DNA of 64,000 nucleotides from Symbiodinium sp. CCMP2592 (GCA_905221615.1 CAJNDT010003179.1:634311-698310); one strand, 5' to 3'; shown: positions 47,215 to 59,213, counted from the stretch's first letter. Translations and numbers: made by a program. Notes: generated from the letters alone by a model not told the origin.

Positions 47215-47740
47215 CCAGCCACCACCAACCACCCACCAACCACCAGCCACCACCCACACCAAAATGCGGCAAATCCATTCCCAGCAGAACTTTGCGCGCA
47301 GCTGATTAGTGCATCCACAGAAATTTTCGGCGCTGCACCAGCCACCACCCACGCCACCCACGCCACCCACACCCCACGCCACCCACACGCCACCCACGCC
47401 ACCCACGCCACCCACCACCCACCATCCACCACCCACCCCCCACCGCCCACCACCCACCACCCGCCACCCACTCACCACCCACCACCCACCACCCACCACC
47501 CACCACCCACCACCCACCCACCCACCCACCATCCACCACCCACCACCCACATCACCAACCACCACCCCACGCACCGGGTAGTGGGGTGGTGGGGCGGTAG
47601 GGTGTGGTGGGTTGGGGTGGGTGGTGGGGTGTAAGGGCGGGCTGGGGTGGGGTGGTGGTGTGGGAGTGGTGGGGTGGTGGGGGGTGGTGGGGTGGTGGGG
47701 GTGGTGGGGTGGTGTGGTGGTGGTGGGGCGAATCAGGGGG
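47215..47740. repeat. CCACC-rich tract followed by GGTGG-rich tract
   Basis: From about 47215 to 47572 the + strand is (CCACCCA)n-like. From about 47580 to 47740 it is (GGTGGGGT)n-like. The halves are roughly complementary and could form a long imperfect hairpin, and the G-rich half could form quadruplexes. Confidence 0.85.
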
Positions 47741-47766
47741 TGGAGTGCTAGCCGGCTCCAATTCCG

Positions 47767-48190
47767 AGGCCTGGAAATATGAACTCTTTATGAACTTTTC
47801 AGGCCTGGAAATATGAACTTTTTATGAACTTTTCAGGCCTGGAAATATGAACTTTTTATGAACTTTTCAGGCCTGGAAATATGAACTTTTTATGAACTTT
47901 TCAAGCCTCGAAATATGAACTTTTTATGAATTTTTCAGGCCTCGAAATATGAACTTTTCAGGCTTGGATTCATTGTAAATACCAATAAAACACAAAAAAT
48001 ATGAACTTTTTCCGGCCTGGAAATATGAACTTTTTATGAACTTTTCCGGCCTGGAAATATGAACTTTTTATGAACTTTTCGGGCCTCGAAATATGAACTT
48101 TTTATGAACTTTTCAGGCCACGAAATATGAACTTTTTATGAACTTTTCAGGCCTGGACATGTGAACTTTTTCTGAACTTATCCGGCCTGG
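47767..48190. repeat. 34-bp tandem repeat array
   Basis: About a dozen copies of a unit reading AGGCCTGGAAATATGAACTT then TTTATGAACTTTTC, interrupted once at about 47960-48000 by an AT-rich stretch. Copies differ by few bases, implying recent amplification. Confidence 0.92.
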
Positions 48191-48217
48191 TTCCTGGCTT
48201 TATGAACTCGGGGGTGG

Positions 48218-48760
48218 TGCTGGCGGTGGTGGCGCGGGCGGTGGGGGTTGCTGATGGTGGTGTCGGTGGTGCTGGTGCTGCTGGTGCTGGTGGTGCTGCT
48301 GTGGTGGTGGTGCTGGTGGTGGGGGCGGCGGCGGCGGTGGTGCTGGTGCTGGTGCTTGGTGCTGGTGCTGGTGCTAGTGCTGGTGGGTGCTGGTGCTGGT
48401 GCTGGCACTTCCGCTAGCGCTGGGGCTGGTGCTGGTGCTGGCGGTGGTGCTGGCGGAGGTTTCCCAAGCCCTACACCCCAAACCCAAGCCCCTAAACCCT
48501 GAACTCTAAACATGCGCTAGTGGTGTTCCTAACGTCCTAGACATGCTGTTGTTGTTGCTGTTGGTGGTGGTGATGTTGTTGTCGTGGTGGTTGCTGTTGT
48601 TGCTGCTGTTGTTGTTGTGGTGGTGGCTGCGGCGGTGGTGTTGGTGTTGGTGAATGCTGTGGTGATAGTGTTTCTACACTCCACACCGTACCCTATACCC
48701 CCTAAACCCTATAACCCTGATGCTGGTGCTGGTGCTGGTGATGGTGGTGGTCCTAAACAC
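48218..48760. repeat. GGTGCT / GTTGTTGCT low-complexity array
   Basis: Runs of GGTGCTGGTGCT (48218-48460 and about 48720-48750) and TGTTGTTGCTGTT (about 48547-48620). Translated frames are poly-Ala/Gly/Val and are not genes. Confidence 0.88.
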
Positions 48761-49098
48761 CTGAACCCCCTAAGCCCATAGCATCTGCTCTTATCTTTGT
48801 GGAGCACAGAAAAGAACAGCATCAGTGACAAACAACGAAAACCATGTAACACAAAACCGACATAAAACAAAAAAAGTTAGAATAAGTTAACATAAGTTAA
48901 CATAAGTTAGAATAAGTTAGCTAAAAAGTTAACTTAAGTTAGTAACTTCTATTTCTTCCAACCAACCTTCTACTAACTTCCCCCAAGTTAGTAGGGGCTT
49001 ACTACATGGATGGCAAAGATGTAAGGGGGTTACAGCGGGGTTATAAGGGGGTTACTAACATCTATATCCTAACTTAGGCCACACGCACAATCTTAGTA

Positions 49099-49262
49099 TA
49101 GACAGGGCGTTTAGTCGCGCTTACGGCGTTTACAATCTTCCGGAGGGTGGTGGCCGGCGAGCCCTGCAACGCGAGCGCGGCATCTGACAGAGCTCTCTAG
49201 ACAGGGGGTTTAGTCGCGTTTCAAGTCGTCCGGAGGGTGGAGCGCGGCGTTTACAGTCTGTG
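49099..49262. repeat. Satellite array, right part
   Basis: Resumes TAGACAGGGCGTTTAGTCGC and contains TTCCGGAGGGTGGTGGCCGG and GCGGCATCTGACAGAGCTCT, the same unit as at 46271-47023, in the same orientation. This shows the 47024-49096 element interrupts one array. Confidence 0.85.
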
Positions 49263-49929
49263 TGTGGTGTGATGGTGTGAGTGCTCATTGAGGATGAGTG
49301 CATGCAGTGACAATGATGTGTGCGGTGTGAGCGACCATGAGGATGAGTGCGTAATGTGTGCATGGAGTCAGATGGCGGAGGGGGAGAGGAGGAGGAGAAG
49401 GAGGAGCGGGAGAGCCCCCAAAATAACAACCCCACACAGAGACGTGGGGAAGAAAACTACATGCATGTGAGCATTGTCGTGTCTCAGGTCCTGGCCAGTG
49501 ATTGGTTGATTGAGCGAGCGAGCGAGCGACGGAGCGACAACGGGAGTCATGCGAGATTTTCGGCCGTAGGACCTATGGTAGAGGAAACCTAATCAGCAAG
49601 AGGCCCTGGTCAGTCGCTCATCTGTGGTTTCGTTGCGGTGATTTATTTTCTTTGAAACAAAGCATCCCAATCATCCCGATCCCAGGCCGCTGTATGTAAG
49701 ATTGAAACTCCACAATGTCCGCATCGGCTTAATCCTTCAAACTTCCATCTCCAAAGTCGCAATTCAAAATGGCAGTGCGGTTTTGCATCAAGACGCCATG
49801 AATGCGCGCGCACTTCCATACCGTAGCCTTGCAGCCATCAGCTCCTCAAAGTTTGTGGAATTCTACATCTGTTTCACCATGCATCTGCCATGGCTGGTTG
49901 TGCTGCCTTGCGTCGTCAGTGCGCACATG

Positions 49930-52434
49930 CGCGGTGTAACTTCCAACACCAAGTTCCTGGACATTCAGTTTCTGACAGAAGAAGATGTCGATGAAACGAT
50001 TGTGCTGAAGGCCGGCTTTGCTGCCAGTGCGAGTGTGAATAGGATGCATGTCGGCCACAGTTCTTTTTGTGCTACGATGAGTGGTTTCGTTCCGTGCGTA
50101 GCAGGTCGACAGCAAGAGGCTAGCAAACATCCGGTCGGGGCTGGAGACCACGTACACATCCCTTCCCAAAACGGATGGCCACTTGGCACAACAAACGCTG
50201 CGCTACGTCTAGGCCTCGGGTATCCTCGCGGCCAGACTTGTTCTTATGAGCGCTTGCCAGTTCCGAGGTCTTGCACCGCTACTTTTTGAACCAACACGGA
50301 TGGTTAATCAAGGCCAATCCGCGCATGCACTCGTGCAGCCGGCAGGGCTTGTTGTGCAGGGCCTTGAGCCGCAGAACACGTCGTGGACACATCAGACCCA
50401 GCGGATCCAGAAGGAGCATAGAGCAAAAAGCGTTTGTATTGTGCAGCGGATCAGAATGTGTTTGATTTGCGAGGACTGGTCGAGTTGGCTCCCGTCCTAC
50501 CTCCAAAAGCACTTCGAGGAGTGTTTGAGCGTTTTGGCATCTCGTCTTGTTCGAGAACATACGGCGTTTCAAGGCGCAGATGCAGCGGGGCACGGAACTC
50601 TCGGCTCTTGCAGTTGCTTGGTGCAGTCTTACTGTAGAGCTCGGATGTCTTTAGCCCGGGGGTGCTTCAAGCGGTCTCAGGAGATGGTGGCCATCATAGA
50701 GGACTTGGTGCACAAGGAGGTGTTGGCTTTGGGTGGGCATGTTTCGGTGCCTTCTCACTCGCTCTGCCAGGCGGAGCGCCAACTGCAGGAAATCTACGAA
50801 GCGATGGGAAAGAGTGCGGAGACCGTACTTGATCGCTCGGCCGCCCTCGAGGCAAGGATGCTGCAACATGGGATTACATGGATGCTCCCGCAAATCTCCG
50901 ACCACCAGAATCATCCAGAACAGGTGATCGACATGTACGCCCTGTGCTACACTTACAACAGTCAGTGATCATCGTCAACCTTTGCAACACTTTCCTTTTT
51001 GTTGATTGCTCTGCACAGGGTGTTTCTCGTTGCTCGGAACATCTCTGTGGCAGACCCGGTGAAGAATCGCAAAAGGCGGGCTCAACGGACCTCGCTGGAT
51101 GAAGAGTTGGAAACACGAAGTGCACCAGGTTGTTGGGCTTCCGGAAGAAGTACCACGGCTTTGAAGAGATGCATAGGCAGGCACTGACGTTTGTGCATTG
51201 ACGATGCCTTGAGCCGACCAGCGCAGGTGGTTGGAGGCGGCCGGAAATGCTTTGCGAGAGTTCTGGCTCCTTCACTGGTCATGCGCACCTTTTGTCGCTG
51301 TGAGGGCTTGGTGGAGGAGCACTTGGCGAACAGTGATAGCGATTCCGGTGTGGATATCGGACGCCTCAAAGAGGCACGGCATGGCCCAGCTAGATAGTTG
51401 TCGTGATTCTTGTCAGATGCCCAGCTTGGGCTGCAACTTCGTACAAGTAGTGACAGATGGATGGACAAGTAAATGCCGAGGACTTCGGACCAAGATGTGT
51501 GGAAGATGGAGGCTAACTAGACTCTACCCTATATCAATCCGTGGAAGGGGGAAAGATTTTTGCATGGCCCGACCGTGTACGTCTGTCCTGAGCTTGTGGT
51601 TGTCGACAACACGCTGTGCCAGGTTGGCAGGAAAGGTTCTGCTAAAGGCGTTGCGGCTTTGCTTCCTCATGGGCTCACGAAAGACTCCAGACCTCAGCTG
51701 TTCTCAGACAGCTCGTCCGGATTGCTCAAGCTGTGAGAATCGGAATGTTCTTTGATGCCAGATCCAGTATCTAACGCATGTCTTTTGTGTGGACGGAGGT
51801 GGTGTGGGAGGTTGGCGACCGATACCCAGAGTTCAACGACCAGGAGCGGGCACAGTTGAACTACATTGCATGCCTTTTTCCTTTGCAAACTTAGGCACAC
51901 GTATGCCGAGCATGAGGGCGGGCATTCTGTTCTGCTCAAGGAATGTCAGCAACTCAAGCGGACTTTGATGGACATGGAGGGGGGAAGCCGCAAAGCTGGG
52001 CGGATTCCCCTTGCGGACTTCTACAACAAGCCTTGTGCCCACACAGCTTTGCTGACCATCTCCCGTGCAGAGAGTACGAGTACGGCTTCAATATGAGAAA
52101 AGACACGAGCATGCGAGGTCCAACCACAACCATTGGAGGCCAAAGCCTGTGGATTTCACTTCGGGGATTCTCCGGTTTTAATCTCTGCCCCAGATAGATT
52201 TCCGAGGTTCACTGAGAGCCCGGCCCGGTTCTCAGATGGAGGGGCCAGCTTGCGCAATGCCACGTGCTCTCTCGGAGCCCTGAGGAGTATCTCCGAGACC
52301 TTGCCCCGTGGCTGAGAGAGCCTTTGACATGTCATGTGCAAAGCATACACATGCTTCGACGGCATGCATGCATATGTAAATGTACACTAAGACGATGTCC
52401 CAGGGAGTGAATATACACACATATGTAACCATTA

Positions 52435-52466
<32 letters not shown>

Positions 52467-53759
52467 GTCCTTCTTTGATAGCCAGGGACCCTGGAGTGCC
52501 GAGTCTCGGGGCAGCGCTGTTCTTTCAGGGAGCCCTGGACGAGACGGACCCTCAACGGCCGCATGTGTTGCTGGCAAACTACCTGAGCAGCCTGCCACCG
52601 AGCTGTGGGTCGAGCATCGAATCTCTCCGCCGGTGGTTTTGCAATCGAAGCGAGGCTTCAACAATTGCCTTCGAGCCACGAGCCTCTATGCAGCCGATGC
52701 CTCGAGCGTTGCGCCCCGCGCATTTGCTACTGTAGCTTCCGTTGTACAAGGTCTGCTGCCGCAACCCCTGTGAGGGGTTGATGGCGTCTCTCGAAAGAGA
52801 GGTGCGAGATCTCGCGAGCAAATCTGGAATTGCGTAGCCTTTGTTGCCAGGTCGGTGCACCCTATGCGACCCCGGACCAGCTCGCTGCGTTGGTGGCGAA
52901 CCTGTCCACTGACACTATGCTCCTCGGCGAGTCTGGGCCGTGTGCGCTCTTCAACTCTGTGATGCTGAGGGCCAAGCGCTCGAGCCCCGAGAAGTTTGAG
53001 GAGGGAGACTAGTGACTAGTGCGGGACACAGGCCGGCAGGCGCCGGTCGCGGCGTATCCCTTGGCCAGGCAAAGCTCCTGGAGCGCTTGCGCTCCATCGG
53101 AAACGACGAGGGCCAGGCACAACAGTGGTGCGGAATCATTCATGGACGTGAACTCGGCACCTGCCAGGTGCCACTGCACGGACGTCTCTTTGCTCAGTGG
53201 ATGTGACCTGGCAGAGCCGAGGGGCGAACAGACAGGGTGTCGCCGTATCGTGTTCCGAGGCACCATGCCTTTCCCCGTGAGTGCCCATATCCGCATGCTG
53301 CTGGCGTCAGCGGCTCGAAGCCACAGCACATTTGGTCGGCACCATGTTTCTGCGTCACGCGCTCAGACGACGAATCCGCAGACGCCCGTCGACGACTCAG
53401 GGCTTGCCAGGGGCGTGCAAGGGCCACAAAGATGTTTCCAAGCCAGCTGCAAGATATCGCAAGCCAGATTCTGTCCGCAGGACGAATGGATGAAGGCAAT
53501 GGGCAAAAGCACTGCCATATCTGAGGAGCAGAAGCAGGAGATTGCTTTTCAGCGGCAGCAGGAGATGTGTGTTCCTGCGGCTTCAGATCGCTGTGTGCAA
53601 TGTGCTGGTAAGGTTGCGGCCTACTGCCCTTCGGATCCGGAAGCTCACAAGGCCACGCGCGAGTCCTGCGAGCATCGTGCACAGCAGCTGTCCAGAGCCA
53701 TGCCTTACATTATTATCGTATATTAAACATGTTATGCATTATTTTAATTTGTATGTGCC

Positions 53760-53828
<69 letters not shown>

Positions 53829-54640
53829 CAGAAAAAATGCACATACATACTATATGTTTACAACAGACGTATATCCCACCTCTGAAGCGAGGCATCGAAG
53901 GAGTGCCACGTGCCGTCCTTGCCATCCCATCTTTCTGCCAATCGCACTGTGAGTTACAAGCTCTGGATGAGGCCGAGACGGCGGAGCTTCCTTGGAGTGA
54001 TCGGGAGGCATCGGTGGATCGAAGGTGTAGCACTGTTGGTGCTCTTCTTCTGATCTTCTCATGCTGTGGTGTCTTAATCGTCTGTCTGATAAGACGGGGG
54101 CTGGTGACTGGGGCTTCTGGCCGCTGCCTTGCCTTTGACGATACTCGTACTTCTTTTGAAGTCGAAGTGGCCTCCTCATTCTGGATTGTCTTTCGACGTC
54201 TTTCGTGGTTCCCGAGCTGCTACTATTCCTTCCACTGCCACTTCTCGCCGACCACCGCCACAAAAACAACTGGTGTTGGGGGTTGTTTCATGAGGCGAAG
54301 CGAAGCCATGGAGGTCTTGCAGTCGTTGAGCCAAAGCACATGCTGCTGTTCGTCTGTTTTAAGACTTGGGTCTTGACTTAGTGACTTACTGTAGTGCGCC
54401 ATTTCTGCCAGAAGTGTGGAGCAGAAGTTTCCTTTGAGGAGCTGCTGGCAGTCCACGCCAGCGCTGCGGCCGAAGCCTCACACCACGTGGCTTGCTCTGG
54501 CTACGCCGCCAACGAGGAATTTACCCACTTGGATGACGAGGCGACCGTGCACGGGGAGACGAAGACGAAGGAAGCTGACTGCTTCGGCTGGTTTTGTTTG
54601 GCGCGACGCCTCGCCGGACTCCTGGGGCTCCCGTCCTGTT
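49930..54640 (+). CDS. Uncharacterised dinoflagellate family gene, many exons
   Basis: Exon-like blocks in order, mostly after AG|G: about 50650-50960 (QEMVAIIEDLVHKEVLALGG), 51796-51870 (VGDRYPEFNDQERAQLNYIA), about 51900-52045 (LKRTLMDMEGGSRKAGRIPL then ADFYNK), 52529-about 52602 (GALDETDPQRPHVLLANYL), about 52656-52693 (NNCLRATSLYA), 52751-about 52830 (VCCRNPCEGLMASLEREVRD), about 52852-52930 (YATPDQLAALVANLS), about 53169-53205 (VPLHGRLFAQWM), 53260-53310 (HHAFPRECPYPHAAGV), about 53482-53580 (DEWMKAMGKSTAISEEQKQE), about 53950-54000 (LDEAETAELPWSDRE) and about 54387-54480 (FCQKCGAEVSFEELLAVH). The order agrees with a conserved dinoflagellate protein I recall but cannot name. A hydrophobic stretch at about 54024-54090 may be a membrane helix. 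Function unknown; 5' and 3' limits open. Confidence 0.6.
52436..52460. repeat. (TA)n microsatellite
   Basis: TA run in an intron of the 49.9-54.6 kb gene, between the ADFYNK and GALDETDP exons. Confidence 0.93.
53763..53824. repeat. (CATA)n-(TA)n compound microsatellite
   Basis: About ten CATA units followed by a TA run. Frames over it (Tyr/Ile/His strings) are artefacts. Intronic in the 49.9-54.6 kb gene. Confidence 0.95.
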
Positions 54641-54800
54641 GTGTAAGGGGTCAGCTGCTTAGCTGCTGTTGCCGCTGTTGCCCCATACCTTCAGGTTCCA
54701 GGCTTGGCGATCCTACTCTGGCACCGCAAACTAGCAAAGCTGCGACATGGCCTTCTCCTCGATTCTCGGCCTCTGAACAGCCTAGACAACACCGGTGGAA

Positions 54801-54802
54801 AT

Positions 54803-54832
<30 letters not shown>
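54801..54832. repeat. (CAG)n triplet run
   Basis: About ten CAG units. A + frame over it gives poly-Ser. Whether it is exonic is unclear. Confidence 0.9.
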
Positions 54833-54834
<2 letters not shown>

Positions 54835-55589
54835 TTGGCTTACTTACCAGTGGCAGCCATGGGGAGGAGCGATGCAGTGTGATGATGCTGATGGTGAGAA
54901 GATCGTGTTGATTGTGATCTTATGGTGCTGGGTGATGCTGCTGATAGGTTGCTGGTGCTGGTGCAGCTGAGCATGCTGCTGGGGCTGGTGATGGCGAGGG
55001 TGATTGGAGCGGATGACACCGAAGACGAAAGGAGCTTGAAAGTGTAGTGGTCTAGTTCAACAACCGATAGTGTCGGCTCAACCAAGGGCTTCTTGTCCTG
55101 GATCGGCATTGCTTTGGAGCTGGTCGAGACTCGTCTTGACACCTGTGAGTCCAACAGCCTAACTTGCTGAGAGCCAGACGACCCTGAGCTTTCGCTGCGG
55201 CAAGGACTTCCGTGTTGTGGTGGCATCGGGCCTTCTGTACCTGCTCTGGCAGAAGGCAAGGTCCTCAACGGGAAGCTGCACATGGCGAGATGCCGAAGGA
55301 TGTCATGATTTTGGTCGGCCTGTCACATTGTTGAAGTGCTTTCGGTTTCCTTGCAGAAGAGGCCACCAGTTCCCTTGTGGACAAGATAGAGACGAAGACT
55401 GAGAAGTGCGAGGTGTAGGGTGCAGAGCCAGCAGCCCAGTATTGATATGGTAGATCCGAAACTTTGAGTCATACCCTGGGAAAATCCCAGCAGACACCGC
55501 TTTTTCACGAAAAGTTTACAATCCGCTGATTTGCTGGCCGGTCCGTTTTTCTTGTTCCGGGACAGTCCTGCGCCGTGCTGACAATGCCG

Positions 55590-56218
55590 ACGTGACCTTG
55601 GGCTTTCAGCTGGCGGGCAACCCTTCCCACCTCTTTTCCACAAATGCCAGGCTACAGTGCAGAAGAATGGGAAGTCAGGGAGCAGCGCGATTTGGCAATT
55701 GGTTGCGTCAGGTTGGCTGCTTTTGGTAACGAGTACCCTGGCTTTGGCCGGAGCCGTGCCTGTCCGGCCCACAGTATGCGCACCAGGAAGGCCGGCCACT
55801 CGCGATGAGCTGCGCTTAGGAGCGAGGCCTTCGAACCATTCTGGATCTCGATGACGTCTGTCAAATGCGGCAAGGCAGGCCTGTTCCTGGAGTTCCCCTA
55901 GGGTGCCTCTTTGGCAGAAGTGAGGTCTCCGTCCCAGCTGTGCATTCAGTGCTATCCAAGTTCGAGGGCAGCGGGACCAGGACTCTCGTGCGAGCCGAGG
56001 CAGCCGAGACTCTACGTAAGACTTCAAAGTTAAGCTTCTTCTAAAGGACCTGGCCCTGCTGATGGACGACGAGGAGTGGCAAGGCTGCACCGAAGCTGTT
56101 GCGGCCTTGATCTCTGCGATCGCAGTGCTTCATCGACAGCGGCCACTACTCCCTCAGCAGCACCTTGCGCACCACAGTGCGTTCAGAGGCGGAGCCTTTT
56201 TGGGAGCAGTTGCTCTCT
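55590..56218 (+). CDS. Candidate exons, unrecognised
   Basis: Two protein-like blocks. About 55640-55710 can read PGYSAEEWEVREQRDLAIG, although a second frame there is also open. About 56014-56218 reads DFKVKLLLKDLALLMDDEEW and then QGCTEAVAALISAIAVLHRQ before a stop. The second block has a convincing acidic/amphipathic pattern. They may be 3' exons of the preceding family gene or the start of the next gene. A 255-codon minus-strand frame across them is treated as a shadow. Confidence 0.4.
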
Positions 56219-57149
56219 AGCGAGTTTGGGCTTGCTTAGCTGCTTGTGCTTGAGGCTAACAGTGTCGACCTGAACCAGACACAGCACGGTGAGCTCTGAT
56301 GCTGCGCATTAGTAGTTCTGCAAGCGCGAGCGAGTTGTATAGTTGTTCTTCAGCGCTGTACACGTCTGTGTCTGTGCCTTCAATTTGAGGTCCAGCGGCG
56401 TCCGAGCCAGAAAACTGTAGGAAAATGGAAGGGACAGGGTGAGATTTGGGCTGAGAGAGTGCGCAAGCACAGTCGGCATCAGCGTTCAAAGGGGAAACCT
56501 CGTGCAAACCTCTTCTATCTTCATTGTCATGTCCTTCTTATGTTTTGCACCACAGCATGACTGCGAAACTGCCTGAGCTGACAGTTTTGCTTTGCGTTGT
56601 AAAGTTTTCGCCCCACCACCAACTTGACCATGCTAGTTACCAAAGCAGACTTGCTGCAAATCAGAGCATTCGGGGTGTGCAGACCGAGACCGCAACCAAA
56701 GAGTCACTGCATGCAGAAGTCTGAAATGAGTACATGGGTTGAGCCAGGTTTCCAGTCCGAATGAACAAGGTTCAGGGCCCGTGACGCGTGGCTACACCTA
56801 AACATGCGAGCGCGGCTAGAGGAAGGCGGTTATGCTTTCGTGTTTGCATCGTGGATAGAAAAAGCAAATCATTGTGCATGTTTCGTGTTGATGAGTGATC
56901 GTGTTGTGTACGTTCTAATACCGAGGTTGATTCCTCGCATGCCGTTTCAGCAATGCTCGATGTTCGATCTTTCGCAGGGCTCGGCTTCAAAGGAAGTGAT
57001 GTAGATTCACCAAGTGTCAGCAAACGCGAGCAGCATGGGGGCGTCCCAGTCTACTCATTCTTGCGGGTGGCAGAGGCGGGGCCCAATGCTGTGTCGCGCA
57101 GTCATGTTGCATATGTTACTACGGGTTCAGGAAGTGCTGCGTAGCCGCT

Positions 57150-59020
57150 TATCCTGACGACTCCCTGGGGGAGTTTGTGGAAACCATGCAAGCTGACGTG
57201 CAGGACATCCTGCTTAAATGATGAAAGCTTGCCTTGTGGGCCTTGTCCTCGCCTGTCCTTGTCGGTCGCTGTGCAGGTTGGACCGAGGCACTTGGCTGAG
57301 GGAAGCGCGCGACGGTGTAACGGATGCGTCGATGCAGCACGTGCATATGTGATCTTGTGCGATCTGCAGGCTTGCAGCGCCTCAGGCCGACCCTCCGTCT
57401 CGCCGCGTTGCTCAGCTCTGAATCCATTGCTTTCGTACAGGCTCCAGGTCCGGCACAGCAGTGGCTGCCACCCATCAGCCAGGACCACCTGTGGCGTGAA
57501 TTCATCTTTCTACTTGTCTGCGTCAATCCAGCCCCGGAAGCTCGCTTTTCTCCCACGCAGATGCTTTGAGCTTTGTCTCCGGCCTGTGGGACACCGTTGG
57601 GGTGCATTGGCCCGGGAACAAAGATTAATACCCGAAATTCGTTAGCATAGTACACGATTGGCCTAGCTGGAATCTGCCAGCGGCCAGCACCAGCTGATCT
57701 TGCATTCTTGCAGGAAGACCTTCGACGGCTTCAGGTCCAGCAGGAAGAATCACATCGCCAGCAAGTGTCCACCGCCCCCAGAACTTGCACAGACATCGCT
57801 GTGTCACAGAATATTGATTTTGCGAGGCTTCAACAGCATCTGCAACAACAACGCCACCGAGATATGCTGACAAAGCGAATGCGTGAATCAGAGAAGCCCG
57901 ACAGCCAAGACGTTTGCCGCAGATTCTGTGCTTGCATTCAGCTTGAGTTTTTGAGGCTGGCCATGCAAATGCAGCGGGGAACCCAGATCTCAAACGTTTG
58001 GCTCCCAATTAGTCGTCCCGAAGTAGACGGGTCGGGTTTGCGCACTGTGTCCCTTCGAGAGGCACCTGCGCGAGCTGCAAGAACAGCAACGTCGCGCATC
58101 TGGGGAGCGTGATGGTGGGCATCCAACGCTGATGCAGCACATCTATCACACCAGGTGCCTGTGAATCCCTGCTATTTCTGCAGTTGCCGCATGCCGCACA
58201 TTGAAGAACTGCATGGCAGTTTGCAGACAAGCTCATGGGTCGATGGAACTGGCTCAAATCACCACCGTGCCGGCTATGCGTCTCGAAGGTCCGTCTACAC
58301 CGAGTCTGATAGGGCTTGCGTTGCCTGCGAGTTGCCAGTTCCAGAGCCGAAGAACCTTTTCCCAAAGATGAGCCGGCAGAAGGTGAGGCCATATACGGAA
58401 GTTCGAAAACCGACTCGGAATGACTCGGACACATCACATGACATGGAGTTTCGCTCGTAGACGAAGAAGCCGTTTTCGATACAAAGAAGGTTTCGGTTCA
58501 TCTTTTGATGTGTGGGTGTTTTCTGAGTAGCCTTTCAAGCACATGTGGCCCGAGCTTGGTTGGACTGACAGTGCCCGTTAACCCAAAAGCGGTGATGACA
58601 GATGACTCGTGTGCTTGGACAGAGATTTGGAGAGAATGTGACACCAAGTCCTGCCTGAAATGCTAATGCCTTGGCTTCCAGAGTCAGGCGAACGCCCTCT
58701 CAAACTCCAGCCGTTCAATACGCTGTACAGGCCTGAGCCGAAGTTGGGTTTATGGGGCAAAGACAAGGGCAAGGCGTGGCAGGGCGTCATAGCAAACAGT
58801 GGTCACTGAGGGCCAGGGCGTGCCGACGTCTCAAGGCCGGTGCGCCGTCTTGACACTCTTGAGATCTCTTGGCAGTCCAAGAGGGACAGAGCACCGAATG
58901 GAGAGAGCGAGAGACAACAACAGAACACAAGAAGAGCTTAAGGGGCCAAGGCCTGGGCGCCAGGTGAGAGAGCGAAGGGAGGAAATCGAGCAAAGAAGAA
59001 GGGAAGAACTCTGTCAGGTC
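57150..59020 (+). CDS. Coiled-coil / Gln-Arg-rich protein, several exons
   Basis: Blocks in + order: about 57153-57218 (DDSLGEFVETMQADVQDILL), about 57714-57900 (QEDLRRLQVQQEESHRQQVS and later LQQHLQQQRHRDMLTKRMRE), about 58046-58130 (PFERHLRELQEQQRRASGER), about 58200-58459 (PVPEPKNLFPKMSRQKVRPY), about 58657-58800 (ERPLKLQPFNTLYRPEPKLG then LWGKDKGKAWQGV), about 58880-58960 (RMERARDNNRTQEELKGP) and 58962-59017 (VRERREEIEQRRREELCQ, bounded by AG|G and a CAG|GT donor). Heptad-like Leu/Gln spacing suggests a long coiled coil, as in cytoskeletal or basal-body scaffolds. No family assigned, and the blocks may represent more than one gene. Confidence 0.5.
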
Positions 59021-59213
59021 GGCCTTGCTCGGGTTCCCTCATTACCAGCAAGAGACCGGAGGACGAGCCAGGGTCTTAGATGAGCTCTCTGCTTCTGCTT
59101 CTGGGTGTTATCCATTATCTGAGAAACTGCAGCCTGGCGTCTACGAGGTTGACTGTGACCGAGCTACCCATCGTAATGTTCTCTGATGACTGACCTAGTC
59201 TTCAGTGCAAAGG

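Larger units (their letters stand above)
47024..49096. mobile_element. 2.07-kb non-autonomous element with terminal inverted repeats
   Basis: The left end, CTAAGATTGTGCGTTTGGCT then TAAGTTAAGATATAGATGTTA, is complementary with only about three mismatches over about 45 bases to the right end, 49053-49096, which finishes ACGCACAATCTTAG. TA dinucleotides abut both ends. Just inside lie AAGTTAACAT-type subterminal repeats on both sides (47041-47140 and 48870-48950). The interior is entirely tandem-repeat DNA with no credible coding frame, so it would depend on enzymes supplied elsewhere. TA flanks suggest a Tc1/mariner-type target, but a TA-preferring different superfamily is equally possible. 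Confidence 0.78.

Noticed and set aside
47124..47816. Gly/Trp/Val- and His/Pro-rich frames on both strands
   Set aside because: Translations of the CCACC/GGTGG tract inside the TIR element.
53729..54376. 215-codon frame as one protein
   Set aside because: Its first part is the CATA/TA microsatellite. Only short internal segments fit the family gene, in a spliced arrangement.
55323..56090. 255-codon minus-strand frame
   Set aside because: Overlaps a better + strand candidate exon, and its own sequence has no recognisable pattern.
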